This document shows, piece after piece, positions 1 to 8,206 of a stretch of 64,000 nucleotides of DNA (its first letter is position 1; each line of letters begins with the position of its first letter). The notes below the pieces were generated by a model. That model was not told the DNA's origin, ran no database searches, and worked only from the letters and a program-made list of their open reading frames with translations. This DNA comes from Albirhodobacter sp048262715 (lineage in GTDB: Bacteria; Pseudomonadota; Alphaproteobacteria; Rhodobacterales; Rhodobacteraceae), in assembly GCA_048262715.1 (NCBI GenBank), contig JBLXEV010000006.1, positions 169,875-233,874 on the forward strand. The letters are read 5' to 3'. Both the position numbers and the translations under genes were made by a program.

Positions 1-835
1 CCCGCCTTCCCACAACATGATCATCTATTCGATCTCGGCGGGCGGGAAGATCTCCATCGCCGATCTGTTCACTGCCGGGATCCTGCCGGGGATGTTGCTG
101 GCGGGCTCGCTCATGGTTGCGGCCTATCTGGTGGCGAAGAAGCGCGGCTACCCGACAGAACCCTTCCCCGGTTTGCGGGCTTTGGGGATGCTGTTTGCCA
201 ATGCCGTGCCGGGGTTGATCCTGATCGCGATCATCTTCTTCGGCGTGCGCTCGGGCGTGTTCACCGCCTCGGAAAGCTCGAATATCGCAGTGGTCTATGC
301 GCTTTTGGTAACGCTTCTGGTTTATCGTTCGCTCAGCTTCCACGATTTCGTCGAGGCAACCAAAGCCGCCGTGCGCACCACCGCGATGGTGCTCTTGGTG
401 ATCGGCTGCGCGGCCTCTTTCGGCTGGCTGCTCGCCTTCCTCAAAGTCCCCACCGCTTTGGTGACGGCGCTGCAGGGCCTCTCCGACAATCCGATTGTGA
501 TCTTGTTGTTGATCAACGTAGTTCTGCTGGTGCTCGGCACCTTCATGGATATGTCGCCGCTGATCGTCATCACCACGCCGATCTTCCTCCCCGTGGCGCA
601 GGCTTTCGGCGTCGATCCGGTGCATTTCGGGGTGATCCTTGTGCTCAACCTCGGGATCGGGCTATGCACGCCGCCGGTTGGGGCCGTATTGTTTGTCGGC
701 TGCGCGGTCGGACGGGTTCCGATATGGTCGGTGATGCGCACGATCTGGCCTTTCTACGGCGCCGCCTTCGCGACCTTGATGCTGGTCACCTATATCCCCG
801 CGCTGTCGCTCTGGCTGCCCGCACAATTCCACTAA
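1..835 (+). CDS. TRAP transporter large permease (DctM), 3' part
   Basis: C-terminal part of the large membrane subunit of a TRAP transporter, which couples solute uptake to an ion gradient together with a small permease and a periplasmic binding protein. The window opens inside the gene: the frame is open from base 2 and reads PPSHNM, a motif inside DctM proteins, so the ATG at 17 is internal. About 277 of the usual ~430 residues are visible, with six or more hydrophobic segments and the family phrase GTFMDMSPLIVITTPIFLP. The downstream kdgF-kduI-kduD genes suggest a uronate or unsaturated oligouronide substrate; that is inference. Confidence 0.9.
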   Translation, partial: PPSHNMIIYSISAGGKISIADLFTAGILPGMLLAGSLMVAAYLVAKKRGYPTEPFPGLRALGMLFANAVPGLILIAIIFFGVRSGVFTASESSNIAVVYALLVTLLVYRSLSFHDFVEATKAAVRTTAMVLLVIGCAASFGWLLAFLKVPTALVTALQGLSDNPIVILLLINVVLLVLGTFMDMSPLIVITTPIFLPVAQAFGVDPVHFGVILVLNLGIGLCTPPVGAVLFVGCAVGRVPIWSVMRTIWPFYGAAFATLMLVTYIPALSLWLPAQFH

Positions 836-850
836 ACACCTGAGGTTTCT

Positions 851-1156
851 ATGACATTCCCAATCGTCGAGACAGGCGCGGGCACCACCCGCCAAGTGCT
901 CACCCATGCGCCCGAGATCATGATGGTCGCCTTCACCTTCGAGACAGACAGCGAAGGGGCGCTGCATGCGCACCCGCATCTACAATCAACCTATGTGAAA
1001 TCGGGGCGCTTCCGCTTCACGCTTGGCGACGAGACCCGTGAGATCGGACCAGGCGAGAGCCTCACCGTGCCCTCTGGGGTCACCCATGGTTGCGTCTGTC
1101 TTGAGGCGGGCGTGCTCATCGATGCGTTCTCCCCGCGGCGCGATGATTTCCTCTAA
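851..1156 (+). CDS. kdgF: KdgF-like cupin, unsaturated uronate-linearising enzyme
   Basis: A 101-residue single-domain cupin. KdgF proteins convert 4,5-unsaturated monouronates from pectin or alginate into linear 5-keto-4-deoxyuronate, the KduI substrate. The sequence shows the HPH-x-Q cluster (H41, H43, Q45) and a later His (H79 in PSGVTHG), placed like cupin metal ligands, and the PGE turn of the second cupin motif. It starts 15 bp after dctM with TGAGG at 841-845, so it is probably co-transcribed. Small cupins are versatile; the assignment rests mainly on the neighbouring kduI and kduD. Confidence 0.78.
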   Translation: MTFPIVETGAGTTRQVLTHAPEIMMVAFTFETDSEGALHAHPHLQSTYVKSGRFRFTLGDETREIGPGESLTVPSGVTHGCVCLEAGVLIDAFSPRRDDFL

Positions 1157-1247
1157 CGCCCGCACCCTATCGTGGCGCGCAGACCCATCCGGTTAACTGA
1201 GCTGCGCACCACAAAACACTGATTTTAAAAAGATAAGGACTTCCCCA

Positions 1248-2072
1248 ATGCTGAACGTCACCACCCGCCACGCGATCCACCAAGACCACGCCAAAGGCAT
1301 GGACACCACCGCGCTGCGCGAGAATTTCCTCGCGGACGGGATGTTCAAAGAGGGCGAAATCAACCTGATCTACACCCATTACGACCGCTTCATTATGGGC
1401 GGTGCTGTGCCCTCGGGCGCGCCGCTCACCCTCGATCATGTGGCCGAATGCGGCACCAAAACCTTCCTTGAGCGGCGCGAAATGGGCATCGTCAATGTGG
1501 GCGAGGCTGGCACCGTCTCCGCAGGCGGCGAGGCTTGGGAGTTGCAGCGCGGCGATGTGCTCTATCTCGGTATGGGCGCAGGGCCGATCACCTTTGACGG
1601 CGCGGGTCGGTTCTATATCACCTCCGCCCCTGCGCATCGCACCTTCCCGAACCGTTTGATCCGCATCGAGGACAGCAAAGAAGTCCGCTTGGGCGAGGTC
1701 GCCACCTCGAACAAGCGCGTGATCAATCAGTTCATCCATCCGCTGGTGATGGAAAGCTGCCAATTGGTGCTGGGCTATACTACGCTGCTTGATGGCTCGA
1801 TCTGGAACACCATGCCCGCCCATACCCATGATCGCCGCATGGAAGCCTATCTCTATTTCAACATGGATGAGGCGGCGCGGGTGCTGCATCTGATGGGCGA
1901 GCCGCAGGAGACGCGCCACCTGATGATCGCCAATGAGCAAGGCGCGATCTCGCCGCCGTGGTCGATCCATGCGGGCGCGGGTATCGGAAGCTACACCTTC
2001 ATCTGGGCGATGGCGGGCGACAATATCGATTACACCGATATGGACTTCCACCAAGCGGCAGATCTGAAATGA
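1248..2072 (+). CDS. kduI: 5-dehydro-4-deoxy-D-glucuronate isomerase KduI
   Basis: Isomerises 5-keto-4-deoxyuronate to 3-deoxy-D-glycero-2,5-hexodiulosonate in cytosolic pectin/alginate uronate breakdown. The 274-residue length is normal for the family. The N-terminal half and the metal centre are typical: H192-T-H194 followed by E199 (PAHTHDRRMEAY) and a last His at 241 in the WSIHAGAG stretch. AAGGA lies just upstream of the ATG. The stop overlaps the kduD start (ATGA), indicating translational coupling. Confidence 0.95.
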   Translation: MLNVTTRHAIHQDHAKGMDTTALRENFLADGMFKEGEINLIYTHYDRFIMGGAVPSGAPLTLDHVAECGTKTFLERREMGIVNVGEAGTVSAGGEAWELQRGDVLYLGMGAGPITFDGAGRFYITSAPAHRTFPNRLIRIEDSKEVRLGEVATSNKRVINQFIHPLVMESCQLVLGYTTLLDGSIWNTMPAHTHDRRMEAYLYFNMDEAARVLHLMGEPQETRHLMIANEQGAISPPWSIHAGAGIGSYTFIWAMAGDNIDYTDMDFHQAADLK

Positions 2073-2860
2073 GCGATCTCGCGCAGAGCGTATCGCCGAG
2101 CTTCTCGCTGAGCGGCCAGCGCGCGCTGGTGACGGGCGCGAACACCGGAATCGGGCAGGCGATTGCGGTCGCGCTGGCACAGGCCGGCGCCCGCGTCACC
2201 TGCGCGGGTCGGCGCGAATGCACCGAGACGCTGGAGGCGATCACCGCGGCGGGCGGCCAAGGCGACGGGGTGATCCTGGATTTCGCCGATCCTTTGGCCG
2301 CGCGCGATCTGTTTGCGGGCGAGGATTATTCGATCCTCGTCAATAATGCGGGCATCATCCGGCGCAATGACAGCGTCGATTTCACGGAAGAGGATTGGGA
2401 TGCGGTGATGGACACCAATCTCAAAGCCCTCTTCTTCACCTGTCAGGCCTTCGCCAAAGCGCGATTGGCCGATGACGAGCGAGGCGATAGGACCGACCCG
2501 ATCTATCGGGGGGCCATCGTGAATATCGCCTCGCTGCTTTCCTTCCAAGGCGGAATCCGCGTGCCCTCCTATACCGCGTCGAAACACGGTGTCGCGGGGC
2601 TGACGAAGATTCTGGCAAATGAATGGGCCGCGAAAGGGATCAATGTGAACGCCATCGCGCCGGGCTATATCGCGACGAATAATACGCAAGCCCTGCGCGC
2701 CGATCCAGTCCGCAATGGCGCGATCCTTGATCGGATCCCCGCCGGACGCTGGGGCGACCCTTCTGACATCGCGGGCACGGCGGTTTTCCTTGCCTCGCCC
2801 GCTGCGCGCTATATCCATGGCGCTGTTCTCAATGTTGATGGAGGCTGGCTTGCCCGCTGA
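2069..2860 (+). CDS. kduD: 2-dehydro-3-deoxy-D-gluconate 5-dehydrogenase KduD
   Basis: Classical short-chain dehydrogenase that reduces 3-deoxy-D-glycero-2,5-hexodiulosonate to 2-keto-3-deoxygluconate (KDG), the step after KduI. The 263 residues include the cofactor motif TGANTGIG (22-29), the NNAG strand motif, and the catalytic Tyr168/Lys172 in SYTASK. The ATG at 2069 overlaps the kduI stop by 4 nt and gives normal SDR length; a longer reading from 1958 would run well into kduI. The end overlaps the next gene. KDG kinase and aldolase genes are not in view and may lie upstream of the window. Confidence 0.93.
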   Translation: MSDLAQSVSPSFSLSGQRALVTGANTGIGQAIAVALAQAGARVTCAGRRECTETLEAITAAGGQGDGVILDFADPLAARDLFAGEDYSILVNNAGIIRRNDSVDFTEEDWDAVMDTNLKALFFTCQAFAKARLADDERGDRTDPIYRGAIVNIASLLSFQGGIRVPSYTASKHGVAGLTKILANEWAAKGINVNAIAPGYIATNNTQALRADPVRNGAILDRIPAGRWGDPSDIAGTAVFLASPAARYIHGAVLNVDGGWLAR

Positions 2861-4286
2861 TACGTCCCCCCCTGCCGCGCTCGAAACCCTGCCACGCCTC
2901 GCGCGCGATACCCCGCCGCCGCCTGTCCGTCAGGTCCATCTCGGGCTTGGTGCGTTTTTCAGGGCACATGGCGCGCTGTGGACGCAGGAAGCCGATCCCG
3001 ATTGGGGGATTTTGGGCGTCTCGCTGATGTCGCCGACGATGCGCGATGCGCTGCGCCCTCAAGGCGGCTGCTATACCGCGCTGGAACTCGGCGCTTTGGG
3101 CGAGACCCTGCGCGATGTGAGCATCATCACCGATGTTCTGGTCGCGCGGGAAGATCCGCAGGCGGTGCTGGCGGCGATGTCGGATCCGGGGGTCGAGATC
3201 GTCTCGCTCACCGTGACGGAGAAGGGCTATTGCCACGCCCCGTCAACGGGGGCGCTGAACATGGATCACCCCGATATCGCGCATGATATCGCCAATCCCT
3301 TGCCGCGTTCGGCAGTGGGGTATCTGGTGCGCGCTTATCAGCGCCGGAGGGACGCAGGCCTGCCCGCCTTCACCGCGATGACCTGCGATAACCTGCCCGA
3401 GAATGGCCGCGTGCTCGAAGGGGTCACCCTCGCGCTCGCCCGCGCGATTGACCCCGCGCTGGCCGATTGGATCGCGCAGAACGCGGCCTTCCCCTCGACC
3501 ATGGTGGATAGGATCGTCCCCGCCACCAAGGAAGAGGACATCACCCGCGTCGCGCAGATGTCGGGGCGGTATGATGCCGCCCCCGTGATCCACGAGCCGT
3601 TCCGGCAATGGGTGATCGAGGATCGGTTCGCGGGCCCCCGCCCCGATTACGCATCGGTCGGCGTGCAGATGGTGCGCGACGTCACCGCCTATGAGCATAT
3701 GAAACTCAGGATGTTGAACGGCACCCATAGCGCGCTGGCCTATCTGGGCTATCTGGCAGGGCATGAGACAATCTCGGAGACCGTGGCCGATCCGGCCTTC
3801 GCGCGGTTTGTCAAAGACCTCTGGGCGCAAGAGATCATCCCGGTTCTGCATCCGCCCGAAGGCACCAGCCTGCCCGACTATGCCGCCGCACTGTTTGATC
3901 GCTATGCCAACCCCGCGATCCGGCATCGCACATGGCAAATCGCGATGGATGGCAGCCAAAAGCTCCCGCAGCGGATCTTAGGCACACTGGCCGAGGCCAA
4001 AGCCCCCACCCCGCGCCTGATCCTGACGGTCGCGGCATGGATGCGCTATGTCGGCGGCATTGATGAGACGGGCGCACACATTGAGGTGAAAGACCCTATG
4101 GCGGAACGCCTGCGCGCGCTGAGTGACGCCGCAGCCGCCCCGCGTGACAAGGTCGCCGCCCTTCTGGCGCTGCGCGAGATCTTCCCGCAGGGCTTGGCGG
4201 AGGCGCTGCTGCCGCCCGTAACGCAGGCCTATGAGGAGATGCTGGCCTCCGGTGCGCGCGCCGCTGTTGAGCGGATCAACGGCTAA
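2850..4286 (+). CDS. uxuB: Mannitol dehydrogenase-family oxidoreductase, probable fructuronate reductase
   Basis: Polyol-specific long-chain dehydrogenase of 478 residues, probably interconverting D-fructuronate and D-mannonate with NAD(H). The family signature K-x4-N-x2-H is clear (K285, N290, H293, within MKLRMLNGTHS). The N-terminus has the Rossmann-like HLGLGAFFRAHGA. Start choice: TTG 2850 has GGAGG at 2840-2844 at ideal spacing and overlaps kduD by 11 nt; in-frame ATGs at 2817, 2832 and 2838 lack such a site. Mannitol or tagaturonate dehydrogenase are alternatives; the uronate context favours UxuB. Confidence 0.82.
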   Translation: MPADTSPPAALETLPRLARDTPPPPVRQVHLGLGAFFRAHGALWTQEADPDWGILGVSLMSPTMRDALRPQGGCYTALELGALGETLRDVSIITDVLVAREDPQAVLAAMSDPGVEIVSLTVTEKGYCHAPSTGALNMDHPDIAHDIANPLPRSAVGYLVRAYQRRRDAGLPAFTAMTCDNLPENGRVLEGVTLALARAIDPALADWIAQNAAFPSTMVDRIVPATKEEDITRVAQMSGRYDAAPVIHEPFRQWVIEDRFAGPRPDYASVGVQMVRDVTAYEHMKLRMLNGTHSALAYLGYLAGHETISETVADPAFARFVKDLWAQEIIPVLHPPEGTSLPDYAAALFDRYANPAIRHRTWQIAMDGSQKLPQRILGTLAEAKAPTPRLILTVAAWMRYVGGIDETGAHIEVKDPMAERLRALSDAAAAPRDKVAALLALREIFPQGLAEALLPPVTQAYEEMLASGARAAVERING

Positions 4287-4303
4287 GACCCGAGAGAGAT
4301 CGC

Positions 4304-4335
4304 GAAGGCGGGGGCGGAAACGCTCTCGCCTTTTG
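4304..4335 (+). terminator. Weak hairpin after the kdu operon
   Basis: A short inverted repeat (AAGGCG ... CGCCTT) with a purine-rich loop follows the uxuB-like stop and ends in a brief T stretch. It could partly terminate the operon. The stem is only 6 bp. Confidence 0.3.
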
Positions 4336-4437
4336 CATGCGGCGGCCTGAGATATCGGATGTGCCGCCAAGACAGGCGAGGCACGGCTGCGCAGGCAAAA
4401 TCCCCCATCGCGCCCCTTGCCCTAGCCCAAAAATCGC

Positions 4438-4460
4438 CTATGGTATCGTTAACATTGCGC
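4438..4460 (+). promoter_or_regulatory. Degenerate GntR-type operator upstream of hydroxyacid dehydrogenase gene
   Basis: The sequence CTATGGTATCGTTAACATTG shares ATGGTA with the perfect palindromes at 6301 and 6354 near the gntR gene. It sits about 20 bp upstream of the dehydrogenase start, where an operator could act. Only one half-site matches well, so this is a weak inference. Confidence 0.3.
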
Positions 4461-4475
4461 CGAGGGAGTACGCGA

Positions 4476-5426
4476 ATGACGAAAGCAAAGGTAATCGCCG
4501 TCGGATCTTTTCCGGCATGGGATCAAGAGGCGATGCGCTGCGCCTATGACCTGATCGAGGTCGGTAACCCCGATGCGATCCTCGCGCTGGATGAGGCCAC
4601 CCGCAAAGGCCTGCGCGCGCTGGCGGTGATCGGGCATAGCCCCTTGGGCGATCCGCATATGGCGGCACTGCCGGATCTGGAAGTGATCGCGAATTACGGC
4701 GTCGGCTATGATGCGATTGATGTCGAGTCCGCGACCCCGCGCGGGATCAAAGTCACCAATACGCCCGATGTTCTCAACGATGACGTGGCCGATACCACGC
4801 TGGCGATGATGCTGGCGCTCTCGCGGCAGATCCCGCAGGGCCATGCCCATGTCACCTCGGGCACATGGGCGCGCGGCGAACGCTTCCCCCTCAATCGCAA
4901 ATTCTCCGGCGCGCGCGCGGGCATCTTGGGCATGGGCCGGATCGGACGCGAGATCGCGGATCGGCTGGCCGCGTTCAAGATGGAGATCCATTATCACGCG
5001 CGCAGCCCGAAGGCCGATGCGCCCGCGCATTGGACCTATCACGCCACGCCGGAAAGCCTCGCCGCCGCCGTCGACTGGCTGGTGATCGCGCTGGTCGGCG
5101 GCGCGCAGACCGAGAATTACGTCTCCGAGGCGGTCCTCAAAGCGATGCCCTCGGATTCGGTTCTGGTGAATATCTCGCGCGGCAGCACGGTGGAGGAAGG
5201 CGTTCTGCTCGATCTGCTGGAAAGCGGCGCCATTCGCGGCGCGGCGCTGGATGTGTTCCGCAACGAGCCGCATGTCGATCCGCGCTTCTTGCAGCTCGAC
5301 AACGTGATTTTGCAGCCGCATCAGGGCTCTGGCTCGATCGAGACCCGCAAAGCGATGAGCGCGCTGCAACGCGCCAATATCGACGCGCAACTCGCGGGCA
5401 CAGCGCTGCTGACAGCGGTCAACTAA
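4476..5426 (+). CDS. D-isomer-specific 2-hydroxyacid dehydrogenase (glyoxylate/hydroxypyruvate reductase type)
   Basis: NAD(P)-dependent reductase of 2-keto acids, cytosolic, 316 residues. The nucleotide-binding loop GMGRIGREIA and the catalytic triad R235 (ISRGS), E264 (NEPH) and H282 (QPHQGSG) are present. ATG 4476 is chosen because GAGGGAG at 4462-4468 precedes it and it gives normal length. It resembles the GhrB/hydroxypyruvate reductase branch. Its place between uxuB and gntR suggests a role in side products of uronate catabolism, but the substrate cannot be read from the sequence. Confidence 0.87.
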   Translation: MTKAKVIAVGSFPAWDQEAMRCAYDLIEVGNPDAILALDEATRKGLRALAVIGHSPLGDPHMAALPDLEVIANYGVGYDAIDVESATPRGIKVTNTPDVLNDDVADTTLAMMLALSRQIPQGHAHVTSGTWARGERFPLNRKFSGARAGILGMGRIGREIADRLAAFKMEIHYHARSPKADAPAHWTYHATPESLAAAVDWLVIALVGGAQTENYVSEAVLKAMPSDSVLVNISRGSTVEEGVLLDLLESGAIRGAALDVFRNEPHVDPRFLQLDNVILQPHQGSGSIETRKAMSALQRANIDAQLAGTALLTAVN

Positions 5427-5472
5427 ACCTGTCCCGCTTGCGGCCAAGCGCTGCAAGTGGATCGGGCCTGAG

Positions 5473-5506
5473 CAAGGCGCGCGGCACAACACGCGCGCCT
5501 TGCGAT
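5473..5506 (+). terminator. Convergent terminator hairpin
   Basis: Perfect 11-bp stem (CAAGGCGCGCG 5473-5483 with CGCGCGCCTTG 5492-5502), an 8-nt loop, then CGATTTT. It lies between the hydroxyacid dehydrogenase and the convergent gntR gene. Confidence 0.65.
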
Positions 5507-5524
5507 TTTGGTGAGGTGAGCGCG

Positions 5525-6229
5525 CTAGGCCGCGCCCTGTGCCCCAACCTCGCCCCCGACAACACTCCCGCCTTCCCCCGCGACCTCGCGCGCGAAATAG
5601 GCGGTGATTTTTTCATCCAGCGGATCGAGATGCGCCGCCATCTGCGCCCGTATTGCGCCTGCATCGCGCGCCTGCAACGCTTGCACGATTTTGCGGTGCT
5701 GCACCGTCACCTCTTGCCCCCGGAGCCCGCCGCGCGCCGCCAGAAACCGCGACCGCCAGAGCCGCGCGAGATAGCTGCGATGGGTCTCCGCCAGCGCGGG
5801 ATTGCGCGCAGCCAGAACAATCGCGCGGTGGAAGGCCATATCCGCATCGAAAATATCCACCGCCTCCGCGCCCGCCTGCACCAGCTCTTCGATCCGCGCG
5901 CCAAGGCGGGCAACCTGCGCGATCTCCTCCTCGCCCGCCCGCGTGATCGCCAACTCACAGGCCAGCACCTCCAGCGCGCGCAGCACCGCGATCTCGTCGA
6001 GCACCTCTTGCAGGCTCGGCGCGGCCACAATCGGCGAGCGCGCGGGCCGCAGCACCACCAGCCCCTCTTGCGCCAAGATCCGGATCGCCTCGCGCATCGG
6101 CGTGCGCGACACGCCCATCTTGGCCGCATTGTCGCGCTCTTTGATCGGCGCGCCGCGCGCCAGATCGCCGATCAGGATCTCGCGCCGGAGTTGGTCGGCG
6201 ATTTGCAGCGCCATCGTATCATTGGCCAT
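5525..6229 (-). CDS. GntR-family regulator, FCD domain
   Basis: DNA-binding repressor of 234 residues. Residues about 5-70 form the GntR winged helix (VSRTPMREAIRILAQEGLV); residues about 80-210 are the all-helical FCD effector domain with the D-x3-H motif (DADMAFHRAI) and a later His in QHRKIVQAL. FCD domains usually bind carboxylic acids or sugar acids with a metal. It is divergent from the DMT-SDR operon, and two TGGTATACCA palindromes lie in the shared promoter. It probably controls the neighbouring uronate genes and itself. Confidence 0.9.
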   Translation of the reverse strand: MANDTMALQIADQLRREILIGDLARGAPIKERDNAAKMGVSRTPMREAIRILAQEGLVVLRPARSPIVAAPSLQEVLDEIAVLRALEVLACELAITRAGEEEIAQVARLGARIEELVQAGAEAVDIFDADMAFHRAIVLAARNPALAETHRSYLARLWRSRFLAARGGLRGQEVTVQHRKIVQALQARDAGAIRAQMAAHLDPLDEKITAYFAREVAGEGGSVVGGEVGAQGAA

Positions 6230-6300
6230 AGCGTTTCCTGATCCCTTGCACCCCGCCCCTGAAAAGCGAGCCTTTGCCGGCTTCTGCCGATCCCGAATTT

Positions 6301-6310
6301 TGGTATACCA
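6301..6310. promoter_or_regulatory. GntR operator site 1 (TGGTATACCA)
   Basis: Perfect 10-bp palindrome TGGTATACCA, 72 bp upstream of gntR on its promoter side. The same core recurs at 6359. TGGTATACCA-like palindromes are typical of FadR/FCD-type GntR operators. Confidence 0.65.
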
Positions 6311-6353
6311 TATTTCCCTTGCCGCGTCCCAAGCGCAAGCGTAGAGTGAACCC

Positions 6354-6373
6354 CAAAATGGTATACCATTTTG
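6354..6373. promoter_or_regulatory. GntR operator site 2, 20-bp perfect palindrome
   Basis: CAAAATGGTATACCATTTTG is a perfect palindrome ending one base before the ribosome-binding site of the DMT gene. Binding here would block transcription of the DMT-SDR operon. Its centre is 58 bp from that of site 1, so looping or cooperative binding is possible. Confidence 0.72.
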
Positions 6374-6387
6374 AGGGAGGCGATCAG

Positions 6388-7302
6388 ATGACAGCGCGCG
6401 ACGCCATCCTCACGCAAGACCGTCTTGGCCTGCTGGTCATGGCGCTCAGCGTGGTGATGTTCACCGCGCTCGACACTTCCGCGAAATGGTTGATCCTCGC
6501 GGGGCTGGCCCCGCTACAGGTCGTGTTCGCACGCTACGCGTTCCATCTGCTCATCGCCCTGATCTGGTTCGTGCCCATGGAGGGCACCCGAGCGCTGCGC
6601 TCCAGTGATCCCAAGTTGCAACTGCTGCGCTCGGCGTTTTTGCTCGGCGCGACAATCCTGAATTTCTACGCGATCCGCGCCCTGCCCCTCACCACCGTGA
6701 TGACGATCTTCTTCACCGGCCCGATGCTGACCACCCTGCTCGCAATCCCGCTTTTGGGGGAGCGCGTCGATCTGCGGCAAATCCTTGCGAGCGTGGCGGG
6801 GTTTTGCGGCGTGCTGATCATCGTGCAACCGTGGGGCGCGCAGATCCAGATGGAGATGCTGTTTGCACTGGCGGGCATGGCGATGGCCTCGGGCTATTTC
6901 CTGCTCACGCGCAAAATGGCGGCGCGGGAGGCGAATTCGACGGCGCAGATCTGGTCATCAGCCTTGGGCGCGTTGATCCTCGCCCCGTTGATCGTGGCGG
7001 AATGGGTCTGGCCGCAAGGCGCGCTGCAATGGGCGATTTTTGTTGCGGTTGGCGGCTTTGGCTTTGCGGCACATGTACTGGCGACCTCGGCGCATCGCCT
7101 CGCCGCCGCCTCCCTGCTGGCGCCTGTGCTCTATGTGCAGATCGTCTTCGCCAGTCTTGCGGAGGCGCTGATCTTCGACACGCTCCCCACCGCACCGACC
7201 TTGGCTGGTGGGGCTGTCATTATCCTCTCGGGGGTCTATATCTGGCGCCATAATGGCCGCGAGACGAGGCCCTCACCCACTCACCTACGAGGCACCCGAT
7301 GA
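6388..7302 (+). CDS. DMT-family (EamA) transporter
   Basis: Inner-membrane permease of the drug/metabolite transporter superfamily, 304 residues with about ten hydrophobic segments in two EamA repeats. ATG 6388 is used: GAGGGAGG at 6374-6380 is well spaced, while the in-frame ATG at 6358 lies inside the operator palindrome. The gene overlaps the following SDR by 4 nt. Cargo is unknown; co-regulation by the adjacent GntR suggests a sugar acid or related metabolite. Confidence 0.87.
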   Translation: MTARDAILTQDRLGLLVMALSVVMFTALDTSAKWLILAGLAPLQVVFARYAFHLLIALIWFVPMEGTRALRSSDPKLQLLRSAFLLGATILNFYAIRALPLTTVMTIFFTGPMLTTLLAIPLLGERVDLRQILASVAGFCGVLIIVQPWGAQIQMEMLFALAGMAMASGYFLLTRKMAAREANSTAQIWSSALGALILAPLIVAEWVWPQGALQWAIFVAVGGFGFAAHVLATSAHRLAAASLLAPVLYVQIVFASLAEALIFDTLPTAPTLAGGAVIILSGVYIWRHNGRETRPSPTHLRGTR

Positions 7303-8060
7303 CATTTGCAATTTACCCCTCGCTCAAAGACAAAACCGTGATCGTCACAGGCGGGGCCTCGGGCATTGGCGAAGAAATCGTGCGCGCCTTTGCCGCGCAG
7401 GGAAGCCGCGTGGGCTTTCTCGATTTCGATGCCGAGGCCAGCGCCGCCTTGGTGGCGGATCTTGGCGGTGAGGCGGCTGGCGTGGCGCATGAATTCTGCG
7501 ACCTGCGCGATATTGAGGCGCTGCGCGCCGCAATCGCTGCGCTGAAGGCCAAACTCGGCGGGGCGGATGTGCTGATCAACAATGCTGCGCGCGATGATCG
7601 CCATGATTGGGCCGAGGTCACGCCCGAGTATTGGGACGAGCGCATGGCGACCAACCTGCGCCCGATGTTCTTTGCGATCCAAGCCGTCGCCCCCGCGATG
7701 ATCGCGGCGGGCGGTGGGTCGATCGTCAATATCGGCTCGAATTCGTGGTGGGAGGCGGTGGGCAACTTCCCCGCCTATGCCACCGCGAAAGGCGCTGTCC
7801 ATGGCCTCACCCGCACGATGGCGCGGGATCTGGGCAAGCACCGGATCCGCGTGAATACCGTGGTGCCGGGGTGGATCATGACCGAGCGGCAAAAGACCCT
7901 CTGGGCCACGCCGGAAGCGCTGGATGCGCATCAAAAGCGGCAATGCCTGCCCGATCTGATCGAACCGGTCTATGTCGCGCGGATGGTGCTGTTCCTTGCG
8001 TCCGACGATGCCGCGATGTGCACAGCGAGCAATTATATGGTGGAGGCAGGCTCGATTTGA
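7299..8060 (+). CDS. SDR oxidoreductase, xylose/galactose 1-dehydrogenase-like
   Basis: Short-chain dehydrogenase of 253 residues with TGGASGIG near the N-terminus, NNAARDDRH, catalytic YATAK, and the ending FLASDD-AAMCTA. The N-terminal YPSLK-x-K and the NNA-x-DDRH block recall the Caulobacter-type NAD-dependent D-xylose 1-dehydrogenase group, so an aldose or related polyol is a reasonable substrate. It is coupled to the DMT gene by an ATGA overlap and should be under the same GntR control. Confidence 0.85.
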   Translation: MTFAIYPSLKDKTVIVTGGASGIGEEIVRAFAAQGSRVGFLDFDAEASAALVADLGGEAAGVAHEFCDLRDIEALRAAIAALKAKLGGADVLINNAARDDRHDWAEVTPEYWDERMATNLRPMFFAIQAVAPAMIAAGGGSIVNIGSNSWWEAVGNFPAYATAKGAVHGLTRTMARDLGKHRIRVNTVVPGWIMTERQKTLWATPEALDAHQKRQCLPDLIEPVYVARMVLFLASDDAAMCTASNYMVEAGSI

Positions 8061-8080
8061 GCGCGCAGGCCACCACCCAT

Positions 8081-8120
8081 GGATCTTCGCGGGAGACCAA
8101 GATGCCTCCCGCGAAGATCC
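8081..8120 (+). terminator. 15-bp perfect hairpin after the SDR gene
   Basis: GGATCTTCGCGGGAG (8081-8095) pairs perfectly with 8106-8120 across a 10-nt loop. It follows the DMT-SDR operon by 20 bp. No T-run follows, so it could be a transcript-stabilising or factor-assisted terminator rather than a classic intrinsic one. Confidence 0.5.
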
Positions 8121-8206
8121 GATTACAACCCCACGAAGATCAACGTGATTTCCACCCTTACCTTACCCGTTCCGCCTGTTTTTGACCCTATGATTATGAG
8201 ACCGTA

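Noticed and set aside
1167..2180. 337-codon minus-strand ORF opposite kduI
   Set aside because: Antisense shadow; KduI on the plus strand is complete with metal ligands.
2715..2849. Upstream extension of the UxuB-like protein into kduD
   Set aside because: The extra residues are an out-of-frame reading of the kduD 3' end and have no ribosome-binding site; GGAGG points to TTG 2850.
4865..6241. 458-codon plus-strand ORF across the hydroxyacid dehydrogenase and gntR
   Set aside because: It runs out of frame through one real gene and antisense through another and crosses the terminator; composition is Arg/Ala low-complexity.
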